The notes under the pieces: generated by a model
Databases searched by the model: none
The model's input: only the letters and a program-made list of their open reading frames with translations
What the model was told of the DNA's origin: nothing
Shown here: one piece after another, positions 1-6,897 of the stretch
Layout: each line of letters opens with the position of its first letter
How positions within the stretch are numbered: position 1 is the stretch's first letter
Position numbers and translations under genes: made by a program
From: Woeseiaceae bacterium
GTDB taxonomy: Bacteria; Pseudomonadota; Gammaproteobacteria; Steroidobacterales; Woeseiaceae
Direction of reading: 5' to 3'
Assembly: GCA_013138675.1 (NCBI GenBank)
Contig: WTCH01000119.1
Coordinates: 1 to 7,750 of the forward strand
DNA: 7,750 nucleotides

Positions 1-633
1 GATAATGTAACTGCGGTTAACTACGAGGTAGGCATTAAAGGCCAGCCGACCGATTGGTTGCAAATGAGCGCCGCTGTGTTCCTCACCGACTACTCAGACC
101 TGCCCTACCAGGTCAGCAGCTCGTCTGGTGGCGGCTTCGCAACCAGCGCTGTTATCGTCGACCAAACCTCAACCGGCTTCGAATGGGAGAGCACGATGCT
201 CTTCGGTGAAAACTTCCTGCTGCATGCCACCGTTGGTTTCATCGATGTCGATGTCGACCGCGATCCTGTGAGCGGCGCCCAGGGCGTCGCGCCTCTGACG
301 CCGGAACTGACCTGGTCGCTCAGTCCCGAGTATGGGATTGCGCTGCAAAATGGTGCGAGGGTAACGCTCCGGGCCGATTACTCGTACCGCGATGACATGT
401 GGGGTGAGCCGACTGATGATCCTGCCCGGTTCACAGCGATTGAAGATCGCAGCATCATCAACGCCAATATTGCGTATTTAGCGCCTGATGAAAGCTGGTC
501 GGCCGCAATCTACGGCAGGAACATCACCGATGAGCGCTACACGAATGCCAAGATCTATGTCGACGACTACATCCTGCAAATCTTGAGCAATGACGCGAGC
601 GAGTTCGGTGTGAGATTCACCAAGAGCTTCTAG
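1..633 (+). CDS. TonB-dependent receptor, C-terminal part (5' end outside window)
   Basis: Frame 1 is open from the first base to the TAG at 631-633 and gives 210 residues, the end of an outer-membrane beta-barrel. The window begins inside the gene, so the first in-frame ATG at 64 is not the real start. Seen: alternating polar/hydrophobic strands, a segment near the start reading VNYEVGIKG followed by AAVFLTDYSDL, which resembles the repeating barrel pattern of TonB-dependent receptors. Near the end there is a GRNITDERY motif typical of the last strands, and the protein ends in Phe, the usual Omp85/BAM targeting residue. Family knowledge: these receptors take up siderophores, cobalamin, sugars or other large ligands using TonB energy. 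The plug domain and TonB box are not visible, so the ligand cannot be told. An intrinsic terminator follows closely, so this is the last gene of its transcript. Confidence 0.9.
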   Translation, partial: DNVTAVNYEVGIKGQPTDWLQMSAAVFLTDYSDLPYQVSSSSGGGFATSAVIVDQTSTGFEWESTMLFGENFLLHATVGFIDVDVDRDPVSGAQGVAPLTPELTWSLSPEYGIALQNGARVTLRADYSYRDDMWGEPTDDPARFTAIEDRSIINANIAYLAPDESWSAAIYGRNITDERYTNAKIYVDDYILQILSNDASEFGVRFTKSF

Positions 634-655
634 CTTTCGTTGATATTAATACTGG

Positions 656-684
656 GAGCCGGCCTTTTGGCCGGCTCTTTTTTT
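656..684 (+). terminator. Intrinsic terminator after the TonB receptor gene
   Basis: A perfect 9-bp GC-rich inverted repeat (GAGCCGGCC at 656-664, GGCCGGCTC at 669-677) encloses a TTTT loop and runs straight into seven T residues (678-684). It starts 22 bases after the receptor stop codon. There is no A-run on the left side, so it should act on plus-strand transcripts only. It insulates the receptor gene from the amidohydrolase gene. Confidence 0.92.
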
Positions 685-689
685 GCGCG

Positions 690-716
690 TTGCATTTGTC
701 GTCACGATGCTACAAT
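690..716 (+). promoter_or_regulatory. Predicted sigma70 promoter with extended -10 for the amidohydrolase unit
   Basis: TACAAT at 711-716 differs from the consensus -10 by one base and is preceded by TG plus one base (708-710), an extended -10 element. A TTGCAT at 690-695 is a fair -35, but the spacer is only 15 bases, so the extended -10 probably carries most of the activity. Transcription would start near 722-724, giving a short leader of about 14 bases before the ATG at 737. It sits directly after the terminator, where a new promoter is required. Prediction from sequence only. Confidence 0.5.
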
Positions 717-736
717 TGCCCCACTCGGGAGCCTGT

Positions 737-2197
737 ATGACAACCTTAACTCGCTGTTTTATAATACTTTTTACGCTTTCTGGCTTGGTCGCCTGCGAAC
801 CCGAGCAGGCTGCGCCAGGCGCATCCGAGCAGGCTGTACCCCGCGCAGACGCTACGGATGACGGTCGCATCGACCTGATTGTGCTGGGCGATTACATCGT
901 AACCATGGACGCTGCGGCGACCGTTATCGAGAACGGCGCGATAGCGATCGACGACGGCGTTATTCTCGCCATCGGCCGCGCCGACCAAATTACTGCCAGC
1001 ATGCAGGCCGAACAAACGCTGAACGGCGACAACCGAATCGTCATGCCCGGGCTCGTCAACGGTCACTCGCATGCTGCGATGACATTGCTGCGTGGCGTCG
1101 CGGACGACCTCGCATTGATGGACTGGCTCAACAACTATATCTTCCCGGCCGAGGTCGAGTTCGTCGACGCAGAGTTCGTGCGCATCGGCACTGAGCTCGC
1201 GTGCTGGGAGATGATTCGCGGCGGCACGACGACATTTGTCGACATGTACTACTTCCCCGACGTCATTGCCGAGGTTGTCGACAGCTGCGGCATGCGTGCA
1301 TTGATCTCTGCGACGGTCATCGACCAGCGCAGTCCCGATGCGGAAAGCGCGGTCGACTCGATTCAGAAAGGCACTGAGTTCATTCGGAGGTGGCAAGGCA
1401 AGAATTCACGCGTCTCGCCGATCTTCGGGCCGCACGCCAACTACACGCTGAATGCCGAGCAACTGCAGGCGACGCGTGCGGCAGCAATGGAATTTGGCGT
1501 TCCGATCAGCATCCACATGTCCGAATCTCCTTTCGAAGTGCAGTACTCGAAAGACACCTTCGGCATGACCAGTATCGAATTTTTCGAATCGATAGGCTTC
1601 TTCGAAGGCCCAACTATCGCGGCACATGTTGTGTGGCCGACCGAAGCTGAGATACCAATACTCGTCGAACGCAAAGTCGGCGTCATTCACAACCCAACAT
1701 CGAATATGAAAATCGCGTCCGGCATCTCGCCGGTTACCGACATGCTCAAGGCAGGCGTGCGCGTTGGCCTTGGCACTGACGGTGCTGCGAGCAACAACGA
1801 TCTCGACATGTGGGAAGAAATGCGGCTCGCATCATTGCTGCAAAAAGTTGAACAAATGAATCCCGAAGTGTTGCCGGCCGAGACAGTATTGCGAATGGCA
1901 ACGAGTGGTGGCGCGACGGCGATAGGGCTCGGCGACAAGATCGGTTCGCTCGAGGTGGGCAAACATGCGGACCTTATCCAGGTTGCTTTCGAGGACGTGC
2001 ACCACATTCCAACCTACGATGTTGTGTCACATCTTGTTTACGTGAACGACGAGCAGGATGTAGCATCAGTGGTTGTGGATGGCCAGGTACTGATGCGGGA
2101 GCGTGAAATGCTAACGATCGATACTGAGCGCGTTGCCGCGGAGGCAACCAAATTTGCCGCCAGGATTCAAAGCGCCTTGCAGGAGAGGAACCAGTAA
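737..2197 (+). CDS. Lipoprotein amidohydrolase, MTA/SAH (adenosine) deaminase-like
   Basis: A 486-residue metal-dependent amidohydrolase closest in pattern to 5-methylthioadenosine/S-adenosylhomocysteine deaminases (TRZ/ATZ/MtaD group). Seen: the NGHSH motif gives metal ligands H110 and H112, H233 lies in GPHA, H260 and E263 in SIHMSE, H297 in AAHVVW, and D348 in GTDGAASNND. FPAE (E139) also fits the nucleoside-deaminating subgroup. Family members convert the 6-amino group of the adenine ring to a keto group, releasing ammonia. Start choice: upstream in-frame codons at 683 (TTG) and 707 (ATG) fall in the terminator T-run and the predicted promoter. From 737 the protein opens with a hydrophobic stretch and a lipobox LVAC with Cys20. 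Residue +2 is Glu rather than Asp, so outer-membrane anchoring facing the periplasm is expected. A Pro/Ala/Glu linker follows. Most described MtaD enzymes are cytoplasmic, which makes the signal odd. Exact substrate is not proven; another aminohydrolase substrate is possible. Confidence 0.85.
   Translation: MTTLTRCFIILFTLSGLVACEPEQAAPGASEQAVPRADATDDGRIDLIVLGDYIVTMDAAATVIENGAIAIDDGVILAIGRADQITASMQAEQTLNGDNRIVMPGLVNGHSHAAMTLLRGVADDLALMDWLNNYIFPAEVEFVDAEFVRIGTELACWEMIRGGTTTFVDMYYFPDVIAEVVDSCGMRALISATVIDQRSPDAESAVDSIQKGTEFIRRWQGKNSRVSPIFGPHANYTLNAEQLQATRAAAMEFGVPISIHMSESPFEVQYSKDTFGMTSIEFFESIGFFEGPTIAAHVVWPTEAEIPILVERKVGVIHNPTSNMKIASGISPVTDMLKAGVRVGLGTDGAASNNDLDMWEEMRLASLLQKVEQMNPEVLPAETVLRMATSGGATAIGLGDKIGSLEVGKHADLIQVAFEDVHHIPTYDVVSHLVYVNDEQDVASVVVDGQVLMREREMLTIDTERVAAEATKFAARIQSALQERNQ
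801..848 (+). repeat. Tandem duplication of an 8-codon unit in the lipoprotein linker
   Basis: Two adjacent 24-base units (801-824 and 825-848) share an identical first 12 bases, CCGAGCAGGCTG, and match at 19 of 24 positions. In frame they encode PEQAAPGA and SEQAVPRA, directly after the lipidated Cys20. The duplication lengthens the flexible tether between the membrane anchor and the amidohydrolase domain without shifting the frame. Confidence 0.7.
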
Positions 2198-2619
2198 TGG
2201 TCCGGAACGTCGCAGCGGCACTTGCCGGCATTGTTACGGCTTTTGTCATGATCATGCTGATCGAAAAGCTCGGTCACTTTATCTATCCGCCGCCTGCTGA
2301 TCTCGACTTCAGCGATCCCGACGTCATGCGCCCATACATCGCAACCTTGCCCTTCCTGGCGCTACTGTTCCCGATGATTGCCTGGGTGGTTGCTACGTTT
2401 GCAGGAACAGTCCTGGCCTGCAAAATCGGCACGGCAAATCCATTAGCATTTGCCGCCGTTGTCGGTGGCCTGGTACTGGCAGGCACCATTGCCAACCTGA
2501 TCATGATCAAGCACCCGCTGTGGTTCTCGCTCGTATCGCTGGTGGCCGTCGCGGCCAGTGCCTGGATCGCTGCGCGAGTGTCGTCAGGGCCCGGCCATCG
2601 GGCGCCTGCAAACGACTAG
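2197..2619 (+). CDS. Small four-helix membrane protein of unknown function
   Basis: A 140-residue protein that I cannot name. Hydrophobic segments at about residues 5-23, 50-74, 82-104 and 108-126 predict four membrane helices. A GHFIYPPPADLD loop lies after helix 1, a HPLWF motif begins helix 4, and the tail from about residue 128 is polar. The ATG shares its A with the TAA of the amidohydrolase gene (TAATG), and a good Shine-Dalgarno, AGGAGAGG at 2181-2188, lies 8 bases upstream. The start is therefore secure and the two genes are very likely translated together. The stop TAG (2617-2619) overlaps the stop of the convergent minus-strand gene. The coupling suggests a shared process with the exported deaminase, but no motif indicates transport or catalysis. 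Confidence 0.85.
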   Translation: MVRNVAAALAGIVTAFVMIMLIEKLGHFIYPPPADLDFSDPDVMRPYIATLPFLALLFPMIAWVVATFAGTVLACKIGTANPLAFAAVVGGLVLAGTIANLIMIKHPLWFSLVSLVAVAASAWIAARVSSGPGHRAPAND

Positions 2620-4445
2620 TCGCACTCGAAGTCGTCGTCGCCGACGGGCCGGCACTGCGGCGGAAAACCTGCCTGCTGCCAGTAATCGAACACACCTGAG
2701 TCGCGAATAAATGACTTGAACTCAGCGCTCTGCCGGTAGGCATGCATCATCGGATCCCATACGACGAGGACGTCGGGAATGCGCCAGCCCATTCCTATTG
2801 GGTTGGTGATGTACTGGAAATCTTCCGCGTAGCCACCTTCCTGCTCGTCCAGGTAAAGTCGAATCGATTCAATCAGGCCTGAATGATCCTGCCCCGGACT
2901 ATTGTAGGCTTGCCACAACTCATCATGGTAGCGCCAACCTCGTAACAGAAAATAGTCGTTGGTCGCCATCTTGAACGCCAATTCTTCGCCGCGGCGAACC
3001 AGGGACGGCAGGTATGCAAACTCCACTTTCGCGGAACTTGTGTTGAGCGCTTCCAGGTAGGCAGCAATCGCCTCGCCGTCTTTGGCCATCGCGCCGAGTA
3101 CTGTGTAGTGGTTCTCGACACAGGGCCGGTAAAACGGCTCGTACTCGATGCAACTGGAAAAATCACGCAAGGCCGCAGGTAAATCGCCAACTTGCAGGTA
3201 AGCCAGTCCTCGCCAATTCAGTGCCGACGCATTTCTCGGCTGGATCTCGAGAGCACTTTCAAAGTCGGCGAGAATCTGTACAAAATCTCCCCTGCTTCGC
3301 AGATCCATGGTTTTCTCACGCTCCATTCTCGCGATCACGGCCAGTGCTGTGGCGCTCCTGGGCTCGAGGTCGAGCGCATGTTTTGCGAATTCCGCACCGC
3401 GTTCCTCTGCGACTTCGATGGGTGTATCCAAAAAGCCGTACTCGACGGTCAGTGTTTGCAGTGCCGCCCGAATCTCCCAGGCCTCTGCGAATTCGGGATC
3501 CTGCATGACGGCGCGCTCGAGCAAGGCATCAGCGACATCAAGACTCTCTCGCGCATGAAACATCGGCCTGGCCTGCAGATAAAGCTCGTAGGCATCGAGG
3601 TTGCGCGTTGTCGCGGCGACTTCGATGGGCTCGAGTTCACCGACACCCAGCGTTTCGCTGAGTGCCGCAACGATCGCTTTGGCGATCTCATCCTGAATTT
3701 CGAAAATATTCTCGGTCGTCAGCGGCCGGTCGAATGTATCCGACCAAAGGTGTTTGTCATTCATTGAATCGATGAGCTGCGCTGTTACCCGGATCGTCTC
3801 ACCCGACTTGCGAACACTGCCTTCCAGGACGTGCCGGACCTTGAGTTCGGCTGCAATCTCGGGAATACCGAGATCACGTCCCTTGAACTGAAAGGACGAC
3901 GTTCTGGATGTCACATCGAGGCCATTAACACCGACGAGTACGTTGAGTATTTCCTCGGAGATGCCGTCGGAAAAATATTCCTGGTCACCACCCGGCGAGA
4001 GGTCGGCGAATGGCAGGACAGCGATGGACGCTGCATCTATCTCGGCTACCGCTGGTTCGTCCACCACAACGACCGAAACTTCTTCAACCAGCTCAATCGC
4101 TTTGTCCGACTGCTGCCAGACAATCATTGCGGCCAACAAGACCAGGCCGGCGACGATTGCATAGTCGAGTTTGTGGCCGGTATCGCCAGTGATGCTCTCA
4201 CTTTCGGGAACATCCTCAGTCCTGACCACACCTTGCGGAGTCAGCTCGAATGCCCAGGCGAATACGATAGCAATTGGAAAACCGATCAACAGCAGCGCGA
4301 CGATCAAGCCGTCGAACCACACCGGCAGACTCATCGTCTCCTCAAGCGTGGTCGCTATCTGGGCCAGCACCCAGCCGACGACTGCATACATGCCCGCAAC
4401 GCGGAAGACATTGCGTCGCTTCATCTCGCCAAATAAGTTACTCAT
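2616..4445 (-). CDS. Membrane-anchored TolB-like/FlgO-domain TPR protein
   Basis: A 609-residue protein of a family frequent in marine and soil proteobacteria and often annotated as a TPR or adenylate-cyclase-like protein. Order seen: an N-terminal EMKRRNVFRVA signature followed by hydrophobic segments at about 15-33 and 44-66 ending in FAWAFELTPQG, and a third membrane helix at about 94-110. A TolB/FlgO-like domain follows at about 139-265 (IAVLPFADLS, YFSDGISEEI, VLEGSVRKSG, LWSDTFDR). TPR-like helical repeats span about 283-465, and the C-terminus carries a family-typical SGVFDYWQQAGFPPQCRP segment and a final DFECD. There is no N-terminal cyclase catalytic domain and no winged-helix DNA-binding domain, which related architectures carry. 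The soluble part should lie in the periplasm if three helices cross the membrane. The ATG overlaps the end of deoB by 8 bases (ATGAGTAA) and no strong Shine-Dalgarno is visible, so translation probably depends on deoB. The role is unknown; a protein-protein scaffold or sensor is inference. Confidence 0.88.
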   Translation of the reverse strand: MSNLFGEMKRRNVFRVAGMYAVVGWVLAQIATTLEETMSLPVWFDGLIVALLLIGFPIAIVFAWAFELTPQGVVRTEDVPESESITGDTGHKLDYAIVAGLVLLAAMIVWQQSDKAIELVEEVSVVVVDEPAVAEIDAASIAVLPFADLSPGGDQEYFSDGISEEILNVLVGVNGLDVTSRTSSFQFKGRDLGIPEIAAELKVRHVLEGSVRKSGETIRVTAQLIDSMNDKHLWSDTFDRPLTTENIFEIQDEIAKAIVAALSETLGVGELEPIEVAATTRNLDAYELYLQARPMFHARESLDVADALLERAVMQDPEFAEAWEIRAALQTLTVEYGFLDTPIEVAEERGAEFAKHALDLEPRSATALAVIARMEREKTMDLRSRGDFVQILADFESALEIQPRNASALNWRGLAYLQVGDLPAALRDFSSCIEYEPFYRPCVENHYTVLGAMAKDGEAIAAYLEALNTSSAKVEFAYLPSLVRRGEELAFKMATNDYFLLRGWRYHDELWQAYNSPGQDHSGLIESIRLYLDEQEGGYAEDFQYITNPIGMGWRIPDVLVVWDPMMHAYRQSAEFKSFIRDSGVFDYWQQAGFPPQCRPVGDDDFECD

Positions 4446-5640
4446 TCAGGAAGCTCGTGCCGTAGTCCATCGGCGCGAGACTGAAAAACGATGCAATGCT
4501 CTGCCCGATATCCGCGAATGTCTCGCGCTTGCCGAGTGCCCCCGGTGTAACGCCGTGACCATATGCCAGCACCGGAATGTGTTCGCGCGTGTGATCGCTG
4601 CCTTCCCAGGTCGGGTCACAGCCGTGATCGGCGCAGAGGAACACAACGTCGTCGTCTTTCATTAGTTCAAGCAATTCGGGCAGGCGTTGGTCGAAATACT
4701 CCAGCGCCGCCGCGTAACCTTCGACGTCTCGCCGATGTCCGTAAAGCATGTCGAAATCGACGAAGTTGGTGAACACGATCGAGCGATCGCCAGCATCGCG
4801 TAGTGTTTCCAGGGTCGCGTCGAACAACGCCGCATTACCTGAGGCTTTTACTTTCTTTGTAATGCCCTGGTGCGCATAGATGTCGGCGATCTTGCCGATA
4901 CTGATAACGTCACCACCTGCTGCCACCAGTTTGTCGAGCACAGTGTCGGCGTGTGGCGGTGTTGTCAGGTCGCGGCGATTGCTGGTTCGCGCGTAGGTGT
5001 CCGGGCCGTCGCCAGTGAATGGCCGCGCAATGATTCGGCCGATGTTGTATTTGTCGACAAGCTCTCGCGCGATATCACACAGCTCGTAAAGTCGATCTAG
5101 GCCGAATGATTCTTCGTGGCACGCAATCTGGAACACGCTATCGGCCGACGTGTAAAAAATCGGTTTTCCTGTTGCTACATGTTCATCACCCAGATTGGCG
5201 ATGATCGTCGTGCCCGAAGCGTGACAGTTGCCGAGGTAGCCTGGGAGCCCTGCACGCTCCACAAGCTCGTCGAGTAATTCCTGCGGGAACGTGTTCTCGC
5301 GCTCGCTGAAGTAGCCCCAGTCGAACAACACCGGAAGACCGGCGATCTCCCAGTGACCGCTCGGTGTGTCCTTGCCGCTGGAGAGTTCTTCGGCGTAACC
5401 GTAGGCACCGACAATTTCGGTGTCCGTGATTGCGCCAGCAGCAAATTCACCCGTGCTGTCGCGCCCCGCATGGTAAAGCCCGAGCCGTGCGAGATTCGGC
5501 AAGTTCAGCGGCTTGCCTGACGCAAGCCGTTCGCGCGCGATGTGCCCGAACGTGTCGGACCCCACATCGCCAAATCGTTCCGCATCTGCCGTAGCGCCGA
5601 TGCCGAATGAGTCCAACACGAGAATGATGGCTCTGCCCAT
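4438..5640 (-). CDS. deoB: Phosphopentomutase DeoB
   Basis: A 400-residue enzyme of the alkaline-phosphatase superfamily that interconverts ribose-1-phosphate or deoxyribose-1-phosphate with the 5-phosphates, linking nucleoside phosphorolysis to central carbon metabolism in the cytoplasm. Length matches the family (about 390-410). Seen: N-terminal LVLDSFGIGA with metal ligand D10, SSGKDTPSGHWE carrying the phosphorylated threonine T92, and SADSVFQIA. GDGPDTYARTSNRRD follows, then FDMLYGHRRD (D297, H302) and CADHGCDPTWEGSDHTREH (D338, H339, H350). All six metal ligands and the catalytic Thr expected from the characterised Bacillus enzyme have counterparts. The ATG is 9 bases after the nupC stop, with an AGGA Shine-Dalgarno overlapping that stop. 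Its own stop lies inside the start of the TPR gene. The pairing with nupC supports nucleoside catabolism. Confidence 0.97.
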   Translation of the reverse strand: MGRAIILVLDSFGIGATADAERFGDVGSDTFGHIARERLASGKPLNLPNLARLGLYHAGRDSTGEFAAGAITDTEIVGAYGYAEELSSGKDTPSGHWEIAGLPVLFDWGYFSERENTFPQELLDELVERAGLPGYLGNCHASGTTIIANLGDEHVATGKPIFYTSADSVFQIACHEESFGLDRLYELCDIARELVDKYNIGRIIARPFTGDGPDTYARTSNRRDLTTPPHADTVLDKLVAAGGDVISIGKIADIYAHQGITKKVKASGNAALFDATLETLRDAGDRSIVFTNFVDFDMLYGHRRDVEGYAAALEYFDQRLPELLELMKDDDVVFLCADHGCDPTWEGSDHTREHIPVLAYGHGVTPGALGKRETFADIGQSIASFFSLAPMDYGTSFLNE

Positions 5641-5649
5641 GGCTCTTTC

Positions 5650-6879
5650 CTAAAAGGCCTGCAGGGAGAAAAACAGCCCGGCAAGCGAGGCATTCATAAG
5701 GTTGACGAGTGTACCGCCAATTACTGCCTTTAGACCAAGTCTCGCGATATCGTGGCGGCGCTCCGGGACTACCGCGCCGAGTCCGCCGAGCAAGATCGCG
5801 ATCGACGACAGGTTTGCGAATCCGCATAGCGCGAAAGTGACGACGAGCTGCGTGTGGGCGGACAGGGTCTCCTTGACGCCCATGAAGGAGACGTAAGCAT
5901 AAAACTCGTTAATAACGAGTTTCTGGCCGATCAGGCTGCCGGCCTGGGCTGCCTCCGCCCATGGCACGCCCAGCACGAGCGCGATCGGAAAGAACAGCTT
6001 ACCTAGCAACCATTGCAAGGTCAGTCCGTCTATGCCGAACCAGTTTCCGACGCCGGTTAGTACGCCGTTTACCAGCGCCACCAGGGCAACGAAGGCCACC
6101 AGCATTGCCCCGACACTGAATGCGACCTGCATGCCGGTCATCGCGCCATTGCCGATGGCCTCGAATATGTTGACGGGTTGCTCAACGTCACCCGTGTGAT
6201 TCGGGTCGAACTCGACCAGCCGCTCTTCGGTCTCAGGCATCATGATCTTGGCCATCAGCAAGCCGCCCGGCGCTGCCATGAAGCTCGCCGTAACCAGGTA
6301 TTTGAGCTCAATGCCCATGGCTGCGTAGCCCATCATTACGGCACCGGCGATCGTCGCACAACCGCCTACCATGACGGCGAACAACTCGGACTGGGTCATG
6401 TCTTTGAGGTAGGGCCGCACAACCAGCGGTGCATCGGTGTGGCCGACAAAAATATTTGAAACAGCAGAGATCGACTCGGGCTGGCTTGTCCCGAGCAATT
6501 TGTGCAACCAGCCGCCAGCGGTGCCAACGACCTTCTGCATGATACCGAGGTAGTACAGCACCGACATCATCGCACCGATGAACACGATGACGGGCAGGAC
6601 ATTGAATGCAATCGTGAAGCCGAGGCTCTCTTTCATTTTGTCGCCAAACAAGAAGACGATTCCATCGTTGGCATAATTGATGACGTACTGCACACCGGTA
6701 ACGATCGTGTCGAGTACGGCGCTTCCTTGCGGCACGTAGAAAACGAGCCCAGCAATGCTGGCCTGAAGCGCCACAGCTATGACAACCGTACGCCGATTGA
6801 TCAGCTTGCGATTTGACGACAACAGGTAACCGATCGCCAACATCGTTAGTACTCCTGCCACACTCAGCAAGGCCTGCAT
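5650..6879 (-). CDS. nupC: Concentrative nucleoside transporter, CNT/NupC family
   Basis: A 409-residue inner-membrane transporter that couples nucleoside import to a cation gradient. Length is normal for bacterial CNTs. Seen: an N-terminal hydrophobic block, FNVLPVIVFIGAMMSVLYY, then the CNT signature QPESISAVSNIFVGHTDAPLV with RPY close after, and SELFAVMVGGCATIAGAVM. NEF (E325) and CGFANLSSI (N356, S359) follow. By alignment to the Vibrio cholerae CNT structure, N142, V145, T176 and I177 fall at the sodium site, V181 at the base contact, and E325, N356 and S359 at the ribose contacts. The base-contact loop is G146-H147-T148-D149 where that protein has GQTE, so nucleobase preference may differ. 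The start has a good GGGGGAAG ribosome site (6886-6893). It is followed 9 bases later by deoB. The gene symbol denotes family, not proven orthology to the E. coli gene. Confidence 0.93.
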   Translation of the reverse strand: MQALLSVAGVLTMLAIGYLLSSNRKLINRRTVVIAVALQASIAGLVFYVPQGSAVLDTIVTGVQYVINYANDGIVFLFGDKMKESLGFTIAFNVLPVIVFIGAMMSVLYYLGIMQKVVGTAGGWLHKLLGTSQPESISAVSNIFVGHTDAPLVVRPYLKDMTQSELFAVMVGGCATIAGAVMMGYAAMGIELKYLVTASFMAAPGGLLMAKIMMPETEERLVEFDPNHTGDVEQPVNIFEAIGNGAMTGMQVAFSVGAMLVAFVALVALVNGVLTGVGNWFGIDGLTLQWLLGKLFFPIALVLGVPWAEAAQAGSLIGQKLVINEFYAYVSFMGVKETLSAHTQLVVTFALCGFANLSSIAILLGGLGAVVPERRHDIARLGLKAVIGGTLVNLMNASLAGLFFSLQAF

Positions 6880-6897
6880 CTTTATCTTCCCCCAATC

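Noticed and set aside
640..861. Short plus-strand frame spanning the terminator and the start of the lipoprotein gene
   Set aside because: It crosses a strong intrinsic terminator and a promoter and overlaps the signal peptide of a well-supported gene in another frame.
746..1396. 216-codon open frame on the minus strand inside the amidohydrolase gene
   Set aside because: It lies opposite a gene with an intact catalytic site, its translation is Arg/Asp/Val-rich with no recognisable domain, and it fits a shadow frame from GC-biased codons.
3192..4436. Two long plus-strand open frames (about 191 and 201 codons) antisense to the TPR gene
   Set aside because: The minus-strand protein has clear TolB-like and TPR family signatures through the whole region. 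The antisense translations show no motif or ribosome site.
2616..4445. Adenylate cyclase or transcriptional regulator call for the TPR protein
   Set aside because: Only the TolB-like and TPR parts shared with such proteins are present; neither a cyclase catalytic core nor a DNA-binding winged helix is visible.
6308..6895. 195-codon alternative minus-strand frame over the 5' part of nupC
   Set aside because: It is Arg/Cys/His-rich without membrane helices, while the overlapping frame encodes a complete CNT transporter with all signature motifs.
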